This document shows, piece after piece, positions 25,200-37,897 of a DNA stretch of 64,000 bases. This DNA comes from Lepeophtheirus salmonis. Lineage: Eukaryota; Arthropoda; Copepoda; Siphonostomatoida; Caligidae. Made by a program: the position numbers and the translations under genes. The stretch's first letter is position 1. Every line of letters starts with the position of its first letter. The notes under the pieces are model-generated. The model was not told where the DNA came from. It made no database searches and saw only the letters and a list, made by a program, of their open reading frames with translations. The DNA lies in the NCBI RefSeq assembly GCF_016086655.4, contig NC_052131.2:33915705-33979704 (forward strand), written 5' to 3'.

Positions 25200-26047
25200 T
25201 GGCTGATTTTAGGATCCGACAACACTGGGGGCTATTCAAATAATTTTAGGGAAGGCCAATCCTGAAATCCATTCCGACTCTGTTGTGGATGGATCTCATT
25301 CGGGGGAATTGCGAAAAGAAATATTTTGTAAACAGAACTGACCCAAGACAATTAGAACTTTTAGCATTTTCAAATTCAAATTCCCCTTAATAAGGTCTGC
25401 AAACAAGCATGTCTCTCATATGCCTTGGCACTTGAAAATTGATTTTGTTGTAGCTACTCCAGAGGAGGTTGAAAAAATTGTCAATCATTATTCAAAAAAT
25501 TTGGATTTGCCCAAATCATGGAAGATGATGATCTTAAGCTTTATTAATCGTATCGCAAACGGCAGACAATCCAGGTCTCAGCTCTAAATCACCAATGGAC
25601 TTATTTATTTCGACTATCCTTGCAAAGACTGTGGGAAATGTACAATTCTACCACTCCTCATACATACGCCGATTGTCCATCTATTAGGATTTTAAAATGT
25701 TTTATTATTTTAAATATGAAAGGCATTAATGAAAATTTAACAAGATCAATTTTATTATTTGGACTTAGTTTTTGTTTTTGTTAGTAGGTTGGTTAGTTAT
25801 TGTTTTTTAAACTTATTTTTGTAAAGTGTGCAGTTTGTTTATTTTGTTATTTTATAACTTTATCGTCGTTTTCATTGAAATTTTAAAGTGTTATTTTTAG
25901 ATTTTTATAGATGCGTGTGATTATAAATATATGCATTTTTATTATGATGTCTTGTGTCCCAAGGATTAAATTTAAACTATAATGCTTATTTATATTGTAT
26001 AATAATGCAACTTCTTTGTATTTTAATAAAGGCAAAAAAAAAAAAAA
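25200..26047 (+). mobile_element. LINE family B 3' end with poly(A) signal and A-tract
   Basis: Plus-strand C-terminal remnant of the same LINE family as 11.1 kb. It has ATPEEVEKIVNHYSKNLDL near 25450-25510, then NGLIYFDYPCKDCGK and TPHTYADCPSIRILKCF (Cys/His cluster) near 25590-25695. A non-coding 3' region follows, with AATAAA at 26025-26030 and an A-tract at 26034-26047. Frameshifts and stops break it; the 5' part is absent. Confidence 0.65.
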
Positions 26048-27411
26048 GAAAGAAGTTATATATATCTACAGAAAATATATATGGACAGATTTATATATTT
26101 TTTTTGATCTATTAGGGACACGAAAAATAGAAATATCTTATTTTTTCCATTATAGTAGTTAATTTTTATTTACAACGCGAAAATAAGACTATATTGCAAT
26201 GTAGAAACATATTTTGAATACATTTTAGGGTTAGATGTATAAGAAAACTAGACAATAGAGGGATAAAAATTTGATGGACAGTAAGGTTTAATTCCTTTTA
26301 TTTGTAGGTCCTATTTTGACAATCTATAGTCTACTATTTTCCTTAATATTAATCAAAAAAGAATTTTCAATGTTCAATGACTTGGTTACTTAGTCTCCCA
26401 AAATGGCCGACATCAAGAATGCTGACGTCACGTTAAAATGTTCTTTAGGAATGTTTATATTTAGATTTATAAAAAAGATAAGTAAATCAATTTCAGAACA
26501 AAATATAGAACGTCTTTACTGACGTCCTAAATTGCATCATAATTGAAAAAGCCGGCATATTGGGGTATATGGTAATGCAGTATAAGATCTGGTATTTGTG
26601 ATGTTTCCTGTTTTTTATAAAAAGTTACTCCATTTTAGTTATACACGAGGTTACTTTAGTCCGTGGGATGGCTTGAGTATTTCATAGTAATACATCTTCC
26701 AGCTCCTCCAAAAGTTTTGTTTGCTCGTTACTAAGTGTATTTTTTTTTGTTGCAGTGGGATCGGGTTACAGGATTAAAAAAAGCCAGACTTAAAAACAAA
26801 ACAAAACTATGCTCCATTATTGAAAATGATAATTGAGAATATATGTGTAAGACTATTTAAAGATTTATACTTTTTTCTTAACCTTCCGTTAGTGAACAGA
26901 TTTTTATTCATTTGAATCTACATTTTATCGCCAATACTTTTCTGTATGCCCCTAAAACATTCAATTTGAGTAAGTTTTTATTTACATTTGTAATTACATT
27001 TTGTTTAGGATTTATTCTTATATTTAGCAAATTTTGATATTTTTAGTTTAGTAAATTTAATAAATTGTTTTGCTTAAAAATAGTTCCATTATTTTTAACT
27101 TTGATTTCGATGATTTTTCTTTTTTTACGATGTGAGAAAATATAACATTTTATATCATTACTAGCACGAATACCCTATCTTAAACATAGCCAATGAAAAT
27201 TAAAAAGATTTTATTTATATTTAACTTATTTATGTTAAAATTTTGGACTAAAACGAATTACTATAAATATATATTATGTAAATTTCTATTGTAAAACCTT
27301 CCTGTATACAACATATTTTTTGTTGCTTTCTGTCCATTTGATGGAAATATAATCAAACCTACGCCCCCCTTTGAGACTCTTGAAAAAGTAACATAATATA
27401 TGAAAATACTA
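26048..27411. other. AT-rich intergenic stretch, nothing supported
   Basis: No gene, RNA gene or clear repeat was recognised. Confidence 0.5.
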
Positions 27412-28690
27412 CCGGGCCGTGCAAAGTTATTTTCGGATTTTTGTTCAGAACATATTGCGGACAATAATGACATTTCGAATGACTTGAGAAACAATTTATT
27501 CATACATTTTTAGAATAATAAAATAGTTTGTGATCCAATTTCATCAATGTAGCCACCATTTGACTAAATGACACTGGTCAGTCGACGTCTGAAGCTGCCA
27601 CAGACTTGCTGGATGTAATCGGCATCCATGGAGACCCAGACCTTGTTGACCGCAGCCTTTAAGGCATTTATGTTCTTGTGTCGTTTTTTGCAGGCCTTGG
27701 TCTCCACGTGCGCCTAGATAGATAAGTCTAGTGGGTTCAGATCTAGACTCTGAGGGGCCTAGTAGTCCTTAGCCAAAAGTTCATGTTGTCCTTGAGCCAC
27801 TCCTGAGCTTTCTTGGAAGCGTGGGCCGGTGCTCCATCTTGTTGTAAAACCCAAGGAGAGTTGCTGACTATGGATTTGATCCACGGAAGGACCTTGGACG
27901 CCAGAATCTTCACATAATCCTCTCCTGTTAATCTGTAGCCAGTGGGGAACCATACCGGCTTTATGGCCTTTCCGTTGGAGGTCACGAGGCCCAACATCAT
28001 CACTGAAGCAGGGTGATTTGTTGTTGCCACATAGCGGTGCTTATCTTGCACATCTCCAAAGCTCACAACACGGTCATTTTGCCTGTTGAAAACGGGATCG
28101 ACCGTAAAAGTATTCTCATCTGAAAAAATGATGATGCGTCCAGATGAGCTCTTGATATCATTCAAGATTTTCTTGGCACGCTCAAGTCTGACTTGTCACT
28201 GACGTTCAGTTAGCAGAGGGCGTTCAGTACGCCTCAAGGACTTTCCTCCAGCCCTTTTCTATGCCCTTGAAACAGTTGATGTCGACATTCCCATCTTTCT
28301 GGCCATGTTGGCAATGGACCTGTTGGGAGTCCTCTTGAACACTGCCTTTACTTGCCTTGTTGAGCCAGTGGGCTTCCTTCCAGCCCCAGGGAAATGCTTG
28401 AGATCACCCCCATCCTCCAAGCGCTTGGAAACGTTGTTAATTGTCTTCAACGAGGCCCCAACCTGTTCCTTAATATTGTTATGAGGCACTCCCGCTCGGA
28501 GAAGGGCTGCAATTTCGATCCTCTTTGTTTGCTGATTGGACATGATCCCACGTGTGGAAGTTGTTATGCTCTCACAAGAAGGGTTTTTGTTTATTTTAAC
28601 AGTAAAAATACGAAACTATCAGATTGGTTGACACAAAACCTCTTAAAAAAGAATATTTACATCATCGGTAAATAATTTTGCACGGCCCGG
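27412..28690 (-). mobile_element. Mariner-like element, complete ends, few disabling mutations
   Basis: A 1,279-bp element with terminal inverted repeats starting CCGGGCCGTGCAAA (one mismatch in the first 21 nt), flanked by TA on both sides. The minus-strand transposase starts at the ATG at 28543 with MSNQQTKRIEIAALL, an N-terminal helix-turn-helix followed by MARKMGMSTSTVSRA. The catalytic part has IIFSDENTFTVDPVF (first Asp), VLQQDGAPAHASKKAQEW (second Asp) and DLNPLDLS (third Asp), giving 36 intervening residues once one frameshift is allowed for. I see in-frame stops at 28259-28261 and near 28198, a one-base shift near 27763, and two TAG codons where the family has Trp. It is much GC-richer than its surroundings, so it is a relatively young but dead copy. 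Confidence 0.9.
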
Positions 28691-28692
28691 TA

Positions 28693-30439
28693 TGTGAAAA
28701 TACTGAATTTGGTAAATATAAAACACTTTTTCAAATGTTTGACCCTGTGATATATTTATTGTAATTACCATTTCTAACTTATCATATTCCTTCTTCAACC
28801 ATAAAGAAGATTCAAGGTATACTAAGATTAACTTGCTCATCCTCTTCCTAATTCCTTATTTAATTCGTATTTAATATACGTTCTTTTATTACAATGATTC
28901 CTATTTTGAATTATTTCTTTTTGGTTCATTTTTGAATCAACAACCCAAAGAATATTTTTTTTTTTTGAGACACAGGAAATTGATCTGTTTTTATGAAAAA
29001 AATCAACTTAATAGCTAAAAATAAAACCTGCCCTCTATAGCCCATGAATCTGGTCTGATGAGAATTAAACATAGTCTTACTTATGTAACTCAAAATTCTA
29101 AACAAATTTTATTAATGTCTAAAGTCTGATTCTTTCTTCGTTTTTTAATAAATGCGTTTTTAAATTTTATTATTTATATCTATTGTTTTTAATATTCTCA
29201 CCATAACTGCTTCGAGCAGCTGTCAAATGAAGTAAATAAACACATGTGCACTAATTTGATTCCGAAGGTCAGATAAACTAATTAATATGTTTTAGAAATA
29301 TTCATAGTAAAAACATTAAATCTTTACTTTTAGTATATGAATGCTTAAAATATGTTTAAAATAAAAATAGTTTTATAATTTTAATTGATATTTACAAGTG
29401 TAAAATGAATGAATTAGTTAAACGTAAATGACGTAATTATTATAATCACTCAACTGCTTATAATGTGAATAAATATGTTTTATTTTAGGGATTCATTTTA
29501 ACCCAATTCACTAACCACGATATACATTGCTTTGCAAAAGCTTAAAACTACCTCTGATATTTCATCAAATTCAATAATAATCGTTTTCTTGACATGTATG
29601 AAAGCATATTATACAAATATGATACGTGGCATGTTCCAATTTTCTAGCGAGTGTGTAAATGACGCTTCAAGAAGAAGTTTGTACTTGCATATTAATAGTA
29701 ATTGCTATTTTTGAAAATTTGCAAAAAAGCTACCTTTTCTGATGTTGCAAGGGCTAAAATAGTCACGTTACACTAAGAAAGTTGTTCTGAGCACGAAAAT
29801 ACCATAAAAATGTGCTGTAACTAGACACTGTTCACATGAATAATTTTGTAAAAATTAGAATTTATACGAATAAAAAGAGAACAAGGCAAAGGAAAAAGTT
29901 CATTAGAGATGACGACATGATTAAGTTAACTTTTTTAAGAAATCCCACTACCTCCTGAAAAAAAAGAATGATTCGAATCGAAGAGGGTGCAAAGTATGTG
30001 TAAGCATTATCTCACATACGTAGTTTGCCTAAATGGGTAAATTTTGTTTTATTTCTTAAATACATTTATTTTTGCTAAAAATAAGAAAACATAACCTGTG
30101 GTCTTTAACTTTGGCAAATGACTGGAAATATGATTTGACCTATAAATGTATGTTCAAGCGTACCTGGTAAAAAAGATCTTATATTTATGATCTTTTCCAA
30201 AAAATCGTCTTCCCCTCAGCCAATTGTTCTATTTGGTCTACTTATAGTTCATATTATGAAAAAAAAAAAAAAGAAGTGAAATTTTAACAATATATTTTCC
30301 AAAGCTGTTGTAATTATTCTTTTATTCACGAAAATATAAACATCTAAGTATAAAGTAATCCCTAGTGCGTGTGCTCATGAATGACTGAGATCAAAACTAG
30401 TATTTTTTGTGGGGGACTTATGTATATGCAGTGATACCA
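28693..30439. other. AT-rich intergenic stretch, nothing supported
   Basis: No gene supported. A reversed end of the ~300-bp family may occur at 30360-30400 (TGTGCTCATGAATG). Short A-tracts occur. Confidence 0.45.
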
Positions 30440-30590
30440 ATTGGGAGTATTTTAGGCATGTTAAAAAAAAATCAAAAATCAATGTGGTAACCCTAGCAAT
30501 TTGAAGAATATTTTGAAGCAGAGCAGTTTAACTGTTATGACGTTTAATTATCTGCAAGCGGATAGCAACTAAGCTTACCGGATCAACATA
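30440..30590 (+). repeat. Dispersed ~300-bp repeat family, truncated copy
   Basis: Has GGTAACCCTAGCAATTTGAA, GAATATTTTGAAG, GAGCAGTTTAACTG and TGACGTTTAATTA blocks, then stops just before the LINE. Confidence 0.6.
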
Positions 30591-30609
30591 ATTTTATTTT
30601 CTTATCTTA

Positions 30610-33005
30610 GTATTTTCTAGTAGGATTCATAATTTGTTTAGTGAGTGTTCTATTTTCCAATACATCACTGAATCTACACACGTCAAAGGAAACATATTAG
30701 ATCCTGTCCTCTCAAATTCATCATGTAATTTTAAGACCGAGGTCATGAAGGAAGTGTCGCTCTCAGATCACTACCCCATTATCATTGATGCTGATTACAT
30801 CATCAAGTTGAAAAATCTACATGAGTCACCCACCTACACTCTAGATTTCAAAAACGCCAATTACATAGCAATCCAAACAAGCTTGTTATACCTACATTGA
30901 CTAGGTTTCACTCTTCTCCACCCAAATATCTCCACGAACATGGTGTCAGGTGTCCAGGATATGTGGTCTACATTTCGTGAAATACTTTACTCTCTTATTG
31001 ATAAGTACGTTCCCAACAAAAAAATCTCATAACAATAAGGACTCTCCATGGACTAATTGGAGCATCATCTTAAAAGCAAAGAAGAAAAGAAAGGCCTGGT
31101 GTCAATACACAAAATTCCCATGTCCTCAAAACTTAGAAAAGTACAAAGCTCTCCAAAATGATGTAAACTAGTGTCTTCGAGTACATGTAATTTTGAAGCT
31201 AAATTGTTAGCTAAATTTGATAAAATTACTTCAAGCCTGTTTTTTCTTAGATGAAACACAAATCGGGGCCACTCAATAAGGCTTTTAACAAATTTGAATT
31301 GGATGACGGTACTCGAATGACCGATGATCATAGCATTGCAAATCTTTTAAAGACTTCTTTCACTCAGTTTACGCAACAGATTCTGAGTCTTCCTAAATTG
31401 ATCAACCACTCCCAAAGAACTGTCCTCGCCTATCCAAGATTTTCTTTGCAGAATCAATTGTCCTAAAAGCCATTTCTTCCCTTAATAGCTCTTTCTCGTC
31501 GGGTCCTGATGGTATTTGTGCTTTCTTCTCGAAGAAGCTTAGTAATATTATTTACTTCCCTCTTACAATAATATTCAACAAGTCGATGCAGGAGGGAGTG
31601 GTGCCGTTTGACTGGAAATGCGCCAATATTTCCCAATAAACAAAAAAAAAGAAGCCATAAGGATGTTCGTAATTATCGACCAATTTCCATCGCAAGCCAG
31701 ATCTCTCGACTAACATAGAAGCTAATCAATTCTAAATTTAGAAATTTTTATGACAAACACAATATGATATTTCCCAGACAACATGGATTCCGAAGTGGGA
31801 GGTCTTGTATTACAAACCTGTTATAATTCTGGGATGATGTTTCAAGGTGCTGCATGTTGGGCTCGAACACAAACTATATTGCATTGGGGTTGAGGGTGGA
31901 CTGTTGCAGTGGATTTCATCTTGGCTCAGAAATCGATAAATGCGAGTTCTAATAAACAGCATTGGATCAGCTTCAATAGGTGTCCCATAATCTATACCTC
32001 AGGGTAGTGTCCTTGGACCTACCCTCTTCTCCGTCTATATTAATGACCTGTGTGACAACCTCAGATCCAAAATATATATGTATGGTGACGACACAAAAGC
32101 TTATTTGCCACTCAGAAGAGGAGACCAAACATTACCTCAGAGAATTTCTCTCGGTGGAGCGACCGATGGAGAGTTCCTGCAAATCATGGGAAGAGCTCTT
32201 TTATGATTTTTCGGGGCGGTGCTATTGATTTTGGAGAGGTGAAGAATGTGGGTGTCTTTAAGGATCTTTGAGTGCTGACATCTTCTAATATGAAATTCGG
32301 CACTCACAAATACAATATTGTTAGAAAAGCAAACAGAGCGCTTGGGTTTGTTAAAAGGAGTTTTAAAACCAAAGATATGAAGCTGATGAAGAAGCTTTAT
32401 GAAACATGTTATGCCTATTTTAAGCTACGCTTCTCAGTTGTGGAAATCAATGTATAGAAAGAAAATTAGAGCTCTTGAAAATGTACAGAAACACTTTATT
32501 AAGATGGTATGTGGCGATATATCCTATGAGGTTGTTTTACATCTAGTTGGGCTGTTGTCGCTTGAAAAGAGGAGGAAACTTCAGGATGTGGTTATGATAT
32601 CTAAAGTTATTAATGGACTGACTCATTGTAATATCAAGCCCAAAGTATGTAGTAAGGTGTACAACACTATGTTGTCTTCCGATTTTTACTTAGTTCAGAC
32701 ATCGGCAAATACTAATTACCCCTAACATAGCTTTTTTAATCGAACTATACGGATATTGAACAGCCTCCCTGAAGAGGTGAGGAGAACGTCTTCACTTTGC
32801 AGTTTTAAGAGACTTTTAAAAAATAATCTACATCTCCTTTAATTCCACACCACATTATATCATTTCATTTTACCATTTTATTTCATAAGATTTTATCATA
32901 TTGTTTTATTATACTTTATCATAATGTTTTATTATATTTTATCATGAGTCGACATTATTGGGCTATTTTTAGCCACTAGTCGACACCAACCAAATAAATA
33001 AATAA
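30610..33005 (+). mobile_element. CR1/Jockey-like LINE, 5'-truncated and broken
   Basis: Plus-strand non-LTR retrotransposon. It begins within the endonuclease C-terminus (GNILDPVLSN, then LSDHYPII near 30765-30785). It continues with the linker block QNLEKYKALQND and with FSSGPDGI, EGVVPFDWK, RNYRPISIAS-type and QHGFRSGRS reverse transcriptase blocks near 31495-31800. Then come PQGSVLGPTLFSVYINDL near 31990-32050, YGDD near 32075, and the C-terminal LGFVKRSF, PILSYASQLW and LSLEKRRKLQDV blocks near 32345-32600. Motif A, with its catalytic Asp, is missing between 31830 and 31870, so a deletion has removed it. Several frameshifts and stops are present. The 3' end has an AT-rich tail finishing in an AAATAAATAAATAAAA run, typical of a LINE 3' microsatellite. 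Confidence 0.88.
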
Positions 33006-33539
33006 AAACATACTAATTTTTGACTTGAATTTTCCTATTTTTTGGAGTGGGCTATAGACTTGAATATCGATAATACATGAAATATCAAATTATAGCATTA
33101 TCCTCCACCCAAGTACAGTAAATCCTTCATTTAAAATTATTAATCTCATTTTTTGGTTGCAGCTTATACAAGTTACAACTTGTACAAAAGATATATATAT
33201 ATATAGATATATGTTACAGGCAATGTAGAAAATCGGGCATTTTGCAAAATGACCGTTAGAGCGGGCAGGTGAAAAATGCCAGGGCAATTTCCAATAGAGT
33301 GGTCAATGGTCATTTTAACTCTATTTACATTGTGAGGTGAAATGATTGTGGGTAATTTGATTATTAAATAATTAATTCCTAAGTAATTTGATCGTTAAGG
33401 ATTTCAATATGATAAAATTTAATTACAAATAAATTGATAGACTAGTTTATTTTCATAGAAATTTATATTTTATTCATACAATCAAACTATTGTCTGATAA
33501 GAAATTATCACGAGAGACTCAATTTTGCAAAATATACAT

Positions 33540-34030
33540 CGGCAAACAGGTTGTGCAATTGGATTGCTGCTCCCTAAGGGGGACAACTATCTTGAGTATC
33601 AAGGACCTCTTACAATGTATTATAATACAACCTGGCCCGTGGGTTACTCAAGTGAACCGGTTCTCACAAGAGGGATCAAAATCTATCGCCGCCGCTATCC
33701 TGAGTATCAACGACTCCTTCTAACATCCTATGATACTGGTTGTGCAAGCGAACCCCTTGATCCAAAAAGGGGATAATTACCCACCACCATCCCTTGCGTG
33801 AGTATCAAGTACCCCTTTTCATATCCCATAATACAGCCCACGGGTGGGTTATGCAAAAGAACCCCAGGTTCAAGAAGTGGAGCATTACCACTGCTACATC
33901 TTCCATGAGCATCAAGGACCCCTTTATATATCCTTTAATACACCCGATGCCAATGGGGTGTGGAAGTGAACCTCTTGTCGGTGGGTCATTATCCACTGCC
34001 ACCGCTTCATTGAGCATCAAGAACCTTCGT
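33540..34030 (+). repeat. Minisatellite, about 98-108-bp units, 4.6 copies
   Basis: Anchor GAGTATCAAGGACC and variants occur at 33594, 33702, 33800, 33907 and 34012. Units also share TAATACAAC/CAGCC, GTGGGTTA, AAGTGAACC and GCCACCGC blocks. It is GC-richer than its surroundings. Open frames across it (33490-34045) result from the periodicity. Confidence 0.82.
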
Positions 34031-34959
34031 TATTCACACAACTAAAAGGATTTAACTTTTGTTGGCATTTTACTTTGTGGGCTCTGTAAAGGTATGTGTA
34101 ACATTGGTGATGTTTTATGACTGTCATGCGGATCCTCTGCAACCGGAGGGTCAAAGTGTTTTTTAATATTAACATGTAAGCCTAAAAGGTGAGTAATTTG
34201 AATGAATGTGATAAAATGTAGGTATATGAGGATGACTACAGCAATAAGTAAAGATCTAATTAAAATTTACATTAGAATTGTGGGTCATATTTAATGATAT
34301 CCAAACTACACGGTTGTATTTTTCAAATAAATTTTATCCGTTTCTTTAAAATAGACGTAAACCAAAATTTGAAATGAAAAAGGAAATAGGGAAGAATTAC
34401 TCTGATGTTCATCTTTAATTTTACTTTCAGTCTAAAAAGGAGCTACAATTATATCTCCCACAACAAACACTTAGTATTACTCAAATTGTACCCGTTCACC
34501 CTATTTCCATTCAATCGTTCATTTTGTAAAAACTTTCTCTTCGCCGTAATTTGTTCTTTTTTTCCCGTTCAATCATCCATTTTTAAATTATTTACTTATT
34601 CATTCAATATTTATATTGTATGAAAAGTCCAATCAACTAAATACTCAATCATCTTTTTGTTTCTCAATATATAAAAATGAGCCTCAAGACTGTAACTTAC
34701 TAAAAACAAAATAGGCAATCCCAAGGGTCCTGAAATGTACAGGGCTCCAATATATCGGTAAAAATGATTTTTTCAATTTTTTTAAAATGGTGTCTAATTT
34801 ATTCAATTTTTTTTTGAACAGCCTCAAAATAGCCTCCAGGCAGTTTTTTAGGGCATCCTCGAAAACTGTGTCTATTTCAAATTATAAATGAAAATAGTCG
34901 AGTTCAAAATGGAATTGTCCAATTCAAAATGAGAATATTCAAATTTATTTAAGGGTAAT
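34031..34959. other. AT-rich intergenic stretch, nothing supported
   Basis: No gene recognised. The 72-codon frame at 34405-34623 is Phe/Ser-rich, as expected from AT-rich sequence. Confidence 0.45.
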
Positions 34960-35645
34960 CAAAAAATAGTATTTCTAGTAAAATTTTTAATGATACTCCA
35001 CATGTTTTCGTGTATTGTGCCGCTTTGGGTATTTTAAAGTCCCTGGTAAAGTTAAGTATAAGAGGAAGAATATGCTAACACTAACGTTGCAAAAGGTATG
35101 GTTTTGCTCGGCATTTCCAAAAGGAACAGAGGAGTGTCATCTGAAAACAATGCTTTAGATTTTGCTTTACTAAACTCTAATGCCATAATAGCTAGTAGAT
35201 TAACAAATAATGATGTGTTGCATCCTCAGGAGCTGAGATCAATTTTTATTGCTGCAGCAGCAATATATGCTGATTTTTCCATTTAAGTTCCGTTTCGGGG
35301 GAATAATTCGTGGACTTTGGCTGGAGAAGAAATTATGTACCTTCTGTCAACTTCAAGACAACATTTCAAGGATTTAAAAAAGATTTTAAGACAATCTAAA
35401 ATTTAAATTTGAGACTTGTTTTTAGTATTTTCATAAATTATCTTTGTTTTATTGTGGTTACCGCATTTTTTTACCTCCGATAGCATTAATTTTTACCAGT
35501 TTTATCTTCGTATTTTTTTGTAAATTTTAGTAATATTGCGATGTAATGTTACACCTAAGCTTTAATTTTCAAATAAAATGTTTATTTATGTATATTTTTC
35601 ACGTAACTGCTTCGGTATTTAAGTGTAAGAACGAAAAAAAAAAGA
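34960..35645 (+). mobile_element. LINE family B 3' end, third copy
   Basis: TPHVFVYCAALGILKSL (35000-35045) and LLGISKRNRG with FALLNSNAIIASRL (35100-35200) align block by block with the copies at 25.2 and 11.1 kb. An AATAAA lies at 35572-35577 and an A-tract ends at 35643. Confidence 0.6.
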
Positions 35646-36424
35646 AGTTATATATACTCTTAAATCTATAATATTAAAGGTATAAGGGTATTATTATAAT
35701 AATATCATAGTTTAAAGACAAAGTAATGTCCATATAATTAGGTCTTATAAAGTCTATATATTCTTGAATTTAATTCAATATAAAATATTTATATATATTA
35801 GGATTAGAATACACAAAATGATTGTAATATACATAAATAATGATAATAAATGGTTTTGTATATTCTTTTAAAAAGTCATATCTTCACGATTTAAAGCAAC
35901 GGTGACTTTACTTTGTATACTAGTGATGCATCTTACACAGGTTTCTGGATTATTTTGTTCAGTTATATTTTAGACAAGCAGCTCCAATTCTCTTAGCCCA
36001 TTCTCTTGAATGGTTAGATTTTCGGGTGTAGAGTAAAAAAATATTTGGTAGCTTAATAGCAAGTTCTTTTTTCACGTGACTCTTTATAAGTTCAATATAT
36101 ACAGGGTTGACCATAAGTCAATATCAGACCTCATATAATAAAGACTCAGCTTTTTGGTCCAGGGATAAACAATTCTTGCAAAATTAAGAATACGATTACG
36201 GCAAAGACCACCCATTTCTGTTAATCTCATCAAATCTTTTAGATTGCTTGGTAATTTGAAATTATCAATTTCGGAGGTTTTTCTTTTTAAAGATCGAATT
36301 CTTTTGGAAAACTCCCAGGAAATCAATTGAATTAACAAAAAAATCACATTTTCCAAGGTCAATTTAAGTTTGAACTTTGCTAAAGTTTTCATAACACCAT
36401 CACATCTTTCAAATAAACTGTAAA

Positions 36425-36690
36425 ACTGCTATTATGCCTATCAGTTCAAGGAATCCTGCTCGAGAGCTCAAATAATATTAGGCATCACATGGGAGAGTAA
36501 TGGTATCCAAGAAGATAACTGGAACCAAATTAAGACAACAGTAGATAAAAAAATAAACCTCTGGTTAAATATACAAAAAAGAATAGACCTATACAATACT
36601 CGTATTATTCCTGCAGTAGTTTATAAAGCTACAGTAAGTCTTTTAGTTGGAGAAAAGGGCGATTATGGAAGAAGAGGTATGGCTTGGTAG
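36425..36690 (+). mobile_element. LINE reverse-transcriptase C-terminal fragment
   Basis: Reads ILGITWESNGIQEDNWNQ then KKINLWLNIQ and IIPAVVYKATV, the typical region downstream of the LINE catalytic core. It may belong to family B. No other part is adjacent. The 102-codon minus frame at 36084-36392 just upstream was not recognised. Confidence 0.6.
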
Positions 36691-37030
36691 ACTTTTCTTT
36701 AAACACTATTTTGGTTTTTATAAATGCTTCAGCGGTGCAGTTTAAACTATGTTAGGGCCCAGCACTTCACCTATACTATATGAGAGCTGGTGTGTATTGT
36801 AGAATATTAGAAGGGTTCCTTGGTGCCTAAAATCTGGTGGCGGTAAAGTTTAAAATGTATTTTGACCCAATATTTCATCTGTACAACATGAGAGCCGGAT
36901 TGTATTTTCGGATATTAGGAGGTTTCATTGATGCTCCGGCTACAAGACTGCGAGTTCTGACGTCTGACCCAGAATAAAGCAACTATTTCCTGATACGTGA
37001 AAGAAGAGTCCCAATATTTTAGTATACTCA

Positions 37031-37330
37031 TAAAACCAACATGAGAATAATTTTCTTAAAATTTTACAGTCTTCATTTTTTGTTTTATATTATGCAGAAG
37101 AGTTCTTAAATAATTTTAATTAGAGTAGATTTTGTTGGGCTTGTCTGGGACATTAAGAAATAAAAATTAATTAAGAACTCTTCTGTTTAATATTAAGTGA
37201 AAAGTAAAGACCGTAAAATTAAAGAATTATTACATGTTGGTTTTATAAGGAGATAGAATTGATTTTTCCCATTGTTACCCGGAACATTAAGAAATTAAAA
37301 TTAATTAAGAACTCTTCTGTTTAATATAAA
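37031..37330. repeat. Foldback: ~90-nt inverted arms plus a partial direct copy
   Basis: Arm 37031-37122 is an imperfect reverse complement of 37161-37247, with about 38 nt between them. A third, direct copy of the inner half (CATTAAGAAAT..TTAAGAACTCTTCTG) lies at about 37272-37330. Related sequence occurs at 12240-12470. Probably a non-autonomous foldback or MITE. Confidence 0.7.
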
Positions 37331-37897
37331 ACAATAATTAATATAAACTGCACTGATGTCTCAAGAGTAAAGTCCAATATCTTCAAATACGAGTCCAAGT
37401 CAAGTGACAAGTTTTTAGGTACGTGAGTTTAAACCCTTGAGTTGTATTAAAATCCTAACCTTGTCGATCTGAGACCATTGAGCTACGAGTCTTTCATATT
37501 GAGCCCTAGTCAAATCTGAAATATCTTTTTTCCATTTCAAACCGAGTCCCTATGGAGTTTGAGATGACAATTTAATATTAGTTATGTTCAACCCGTGCCC
37601 GAGTCTTCAATTATGATCAGTGACTTATAATTATAATTAATGGATGACCTGATTAACTGATTAATATTTTCTTTACTTAACTTCTATGTATTGAATGTAA
37701 CTAAAGAAAACTGCACGTACTTTCAAGAAGATACATTTAATTATTTGTGTGGAGATCCTAGATCTTTGCAAGAGTAATATTCCAAAATGGTGATAAGCAG
37801 TTTGGCAGTTTAGAAGAAGATTCCCAATTCAATAAGTTTGGGAATTGCAATGGTATTAAGATATTTCAACATAAGTATACAGAAGTTAAGAGGTTTT

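Noticed and set aside
33490..34045. Overlapping 71-83-codon frames
   Set aside because: They lie within the ~105-bp minisatellite and differ in frame between units.
36084..36392. 102-codon minus-strand frame
   Set aside because: Lys/Leu/Ile-rich, no recognisable domain, no splice or promoter context, next to a LINE fragment.
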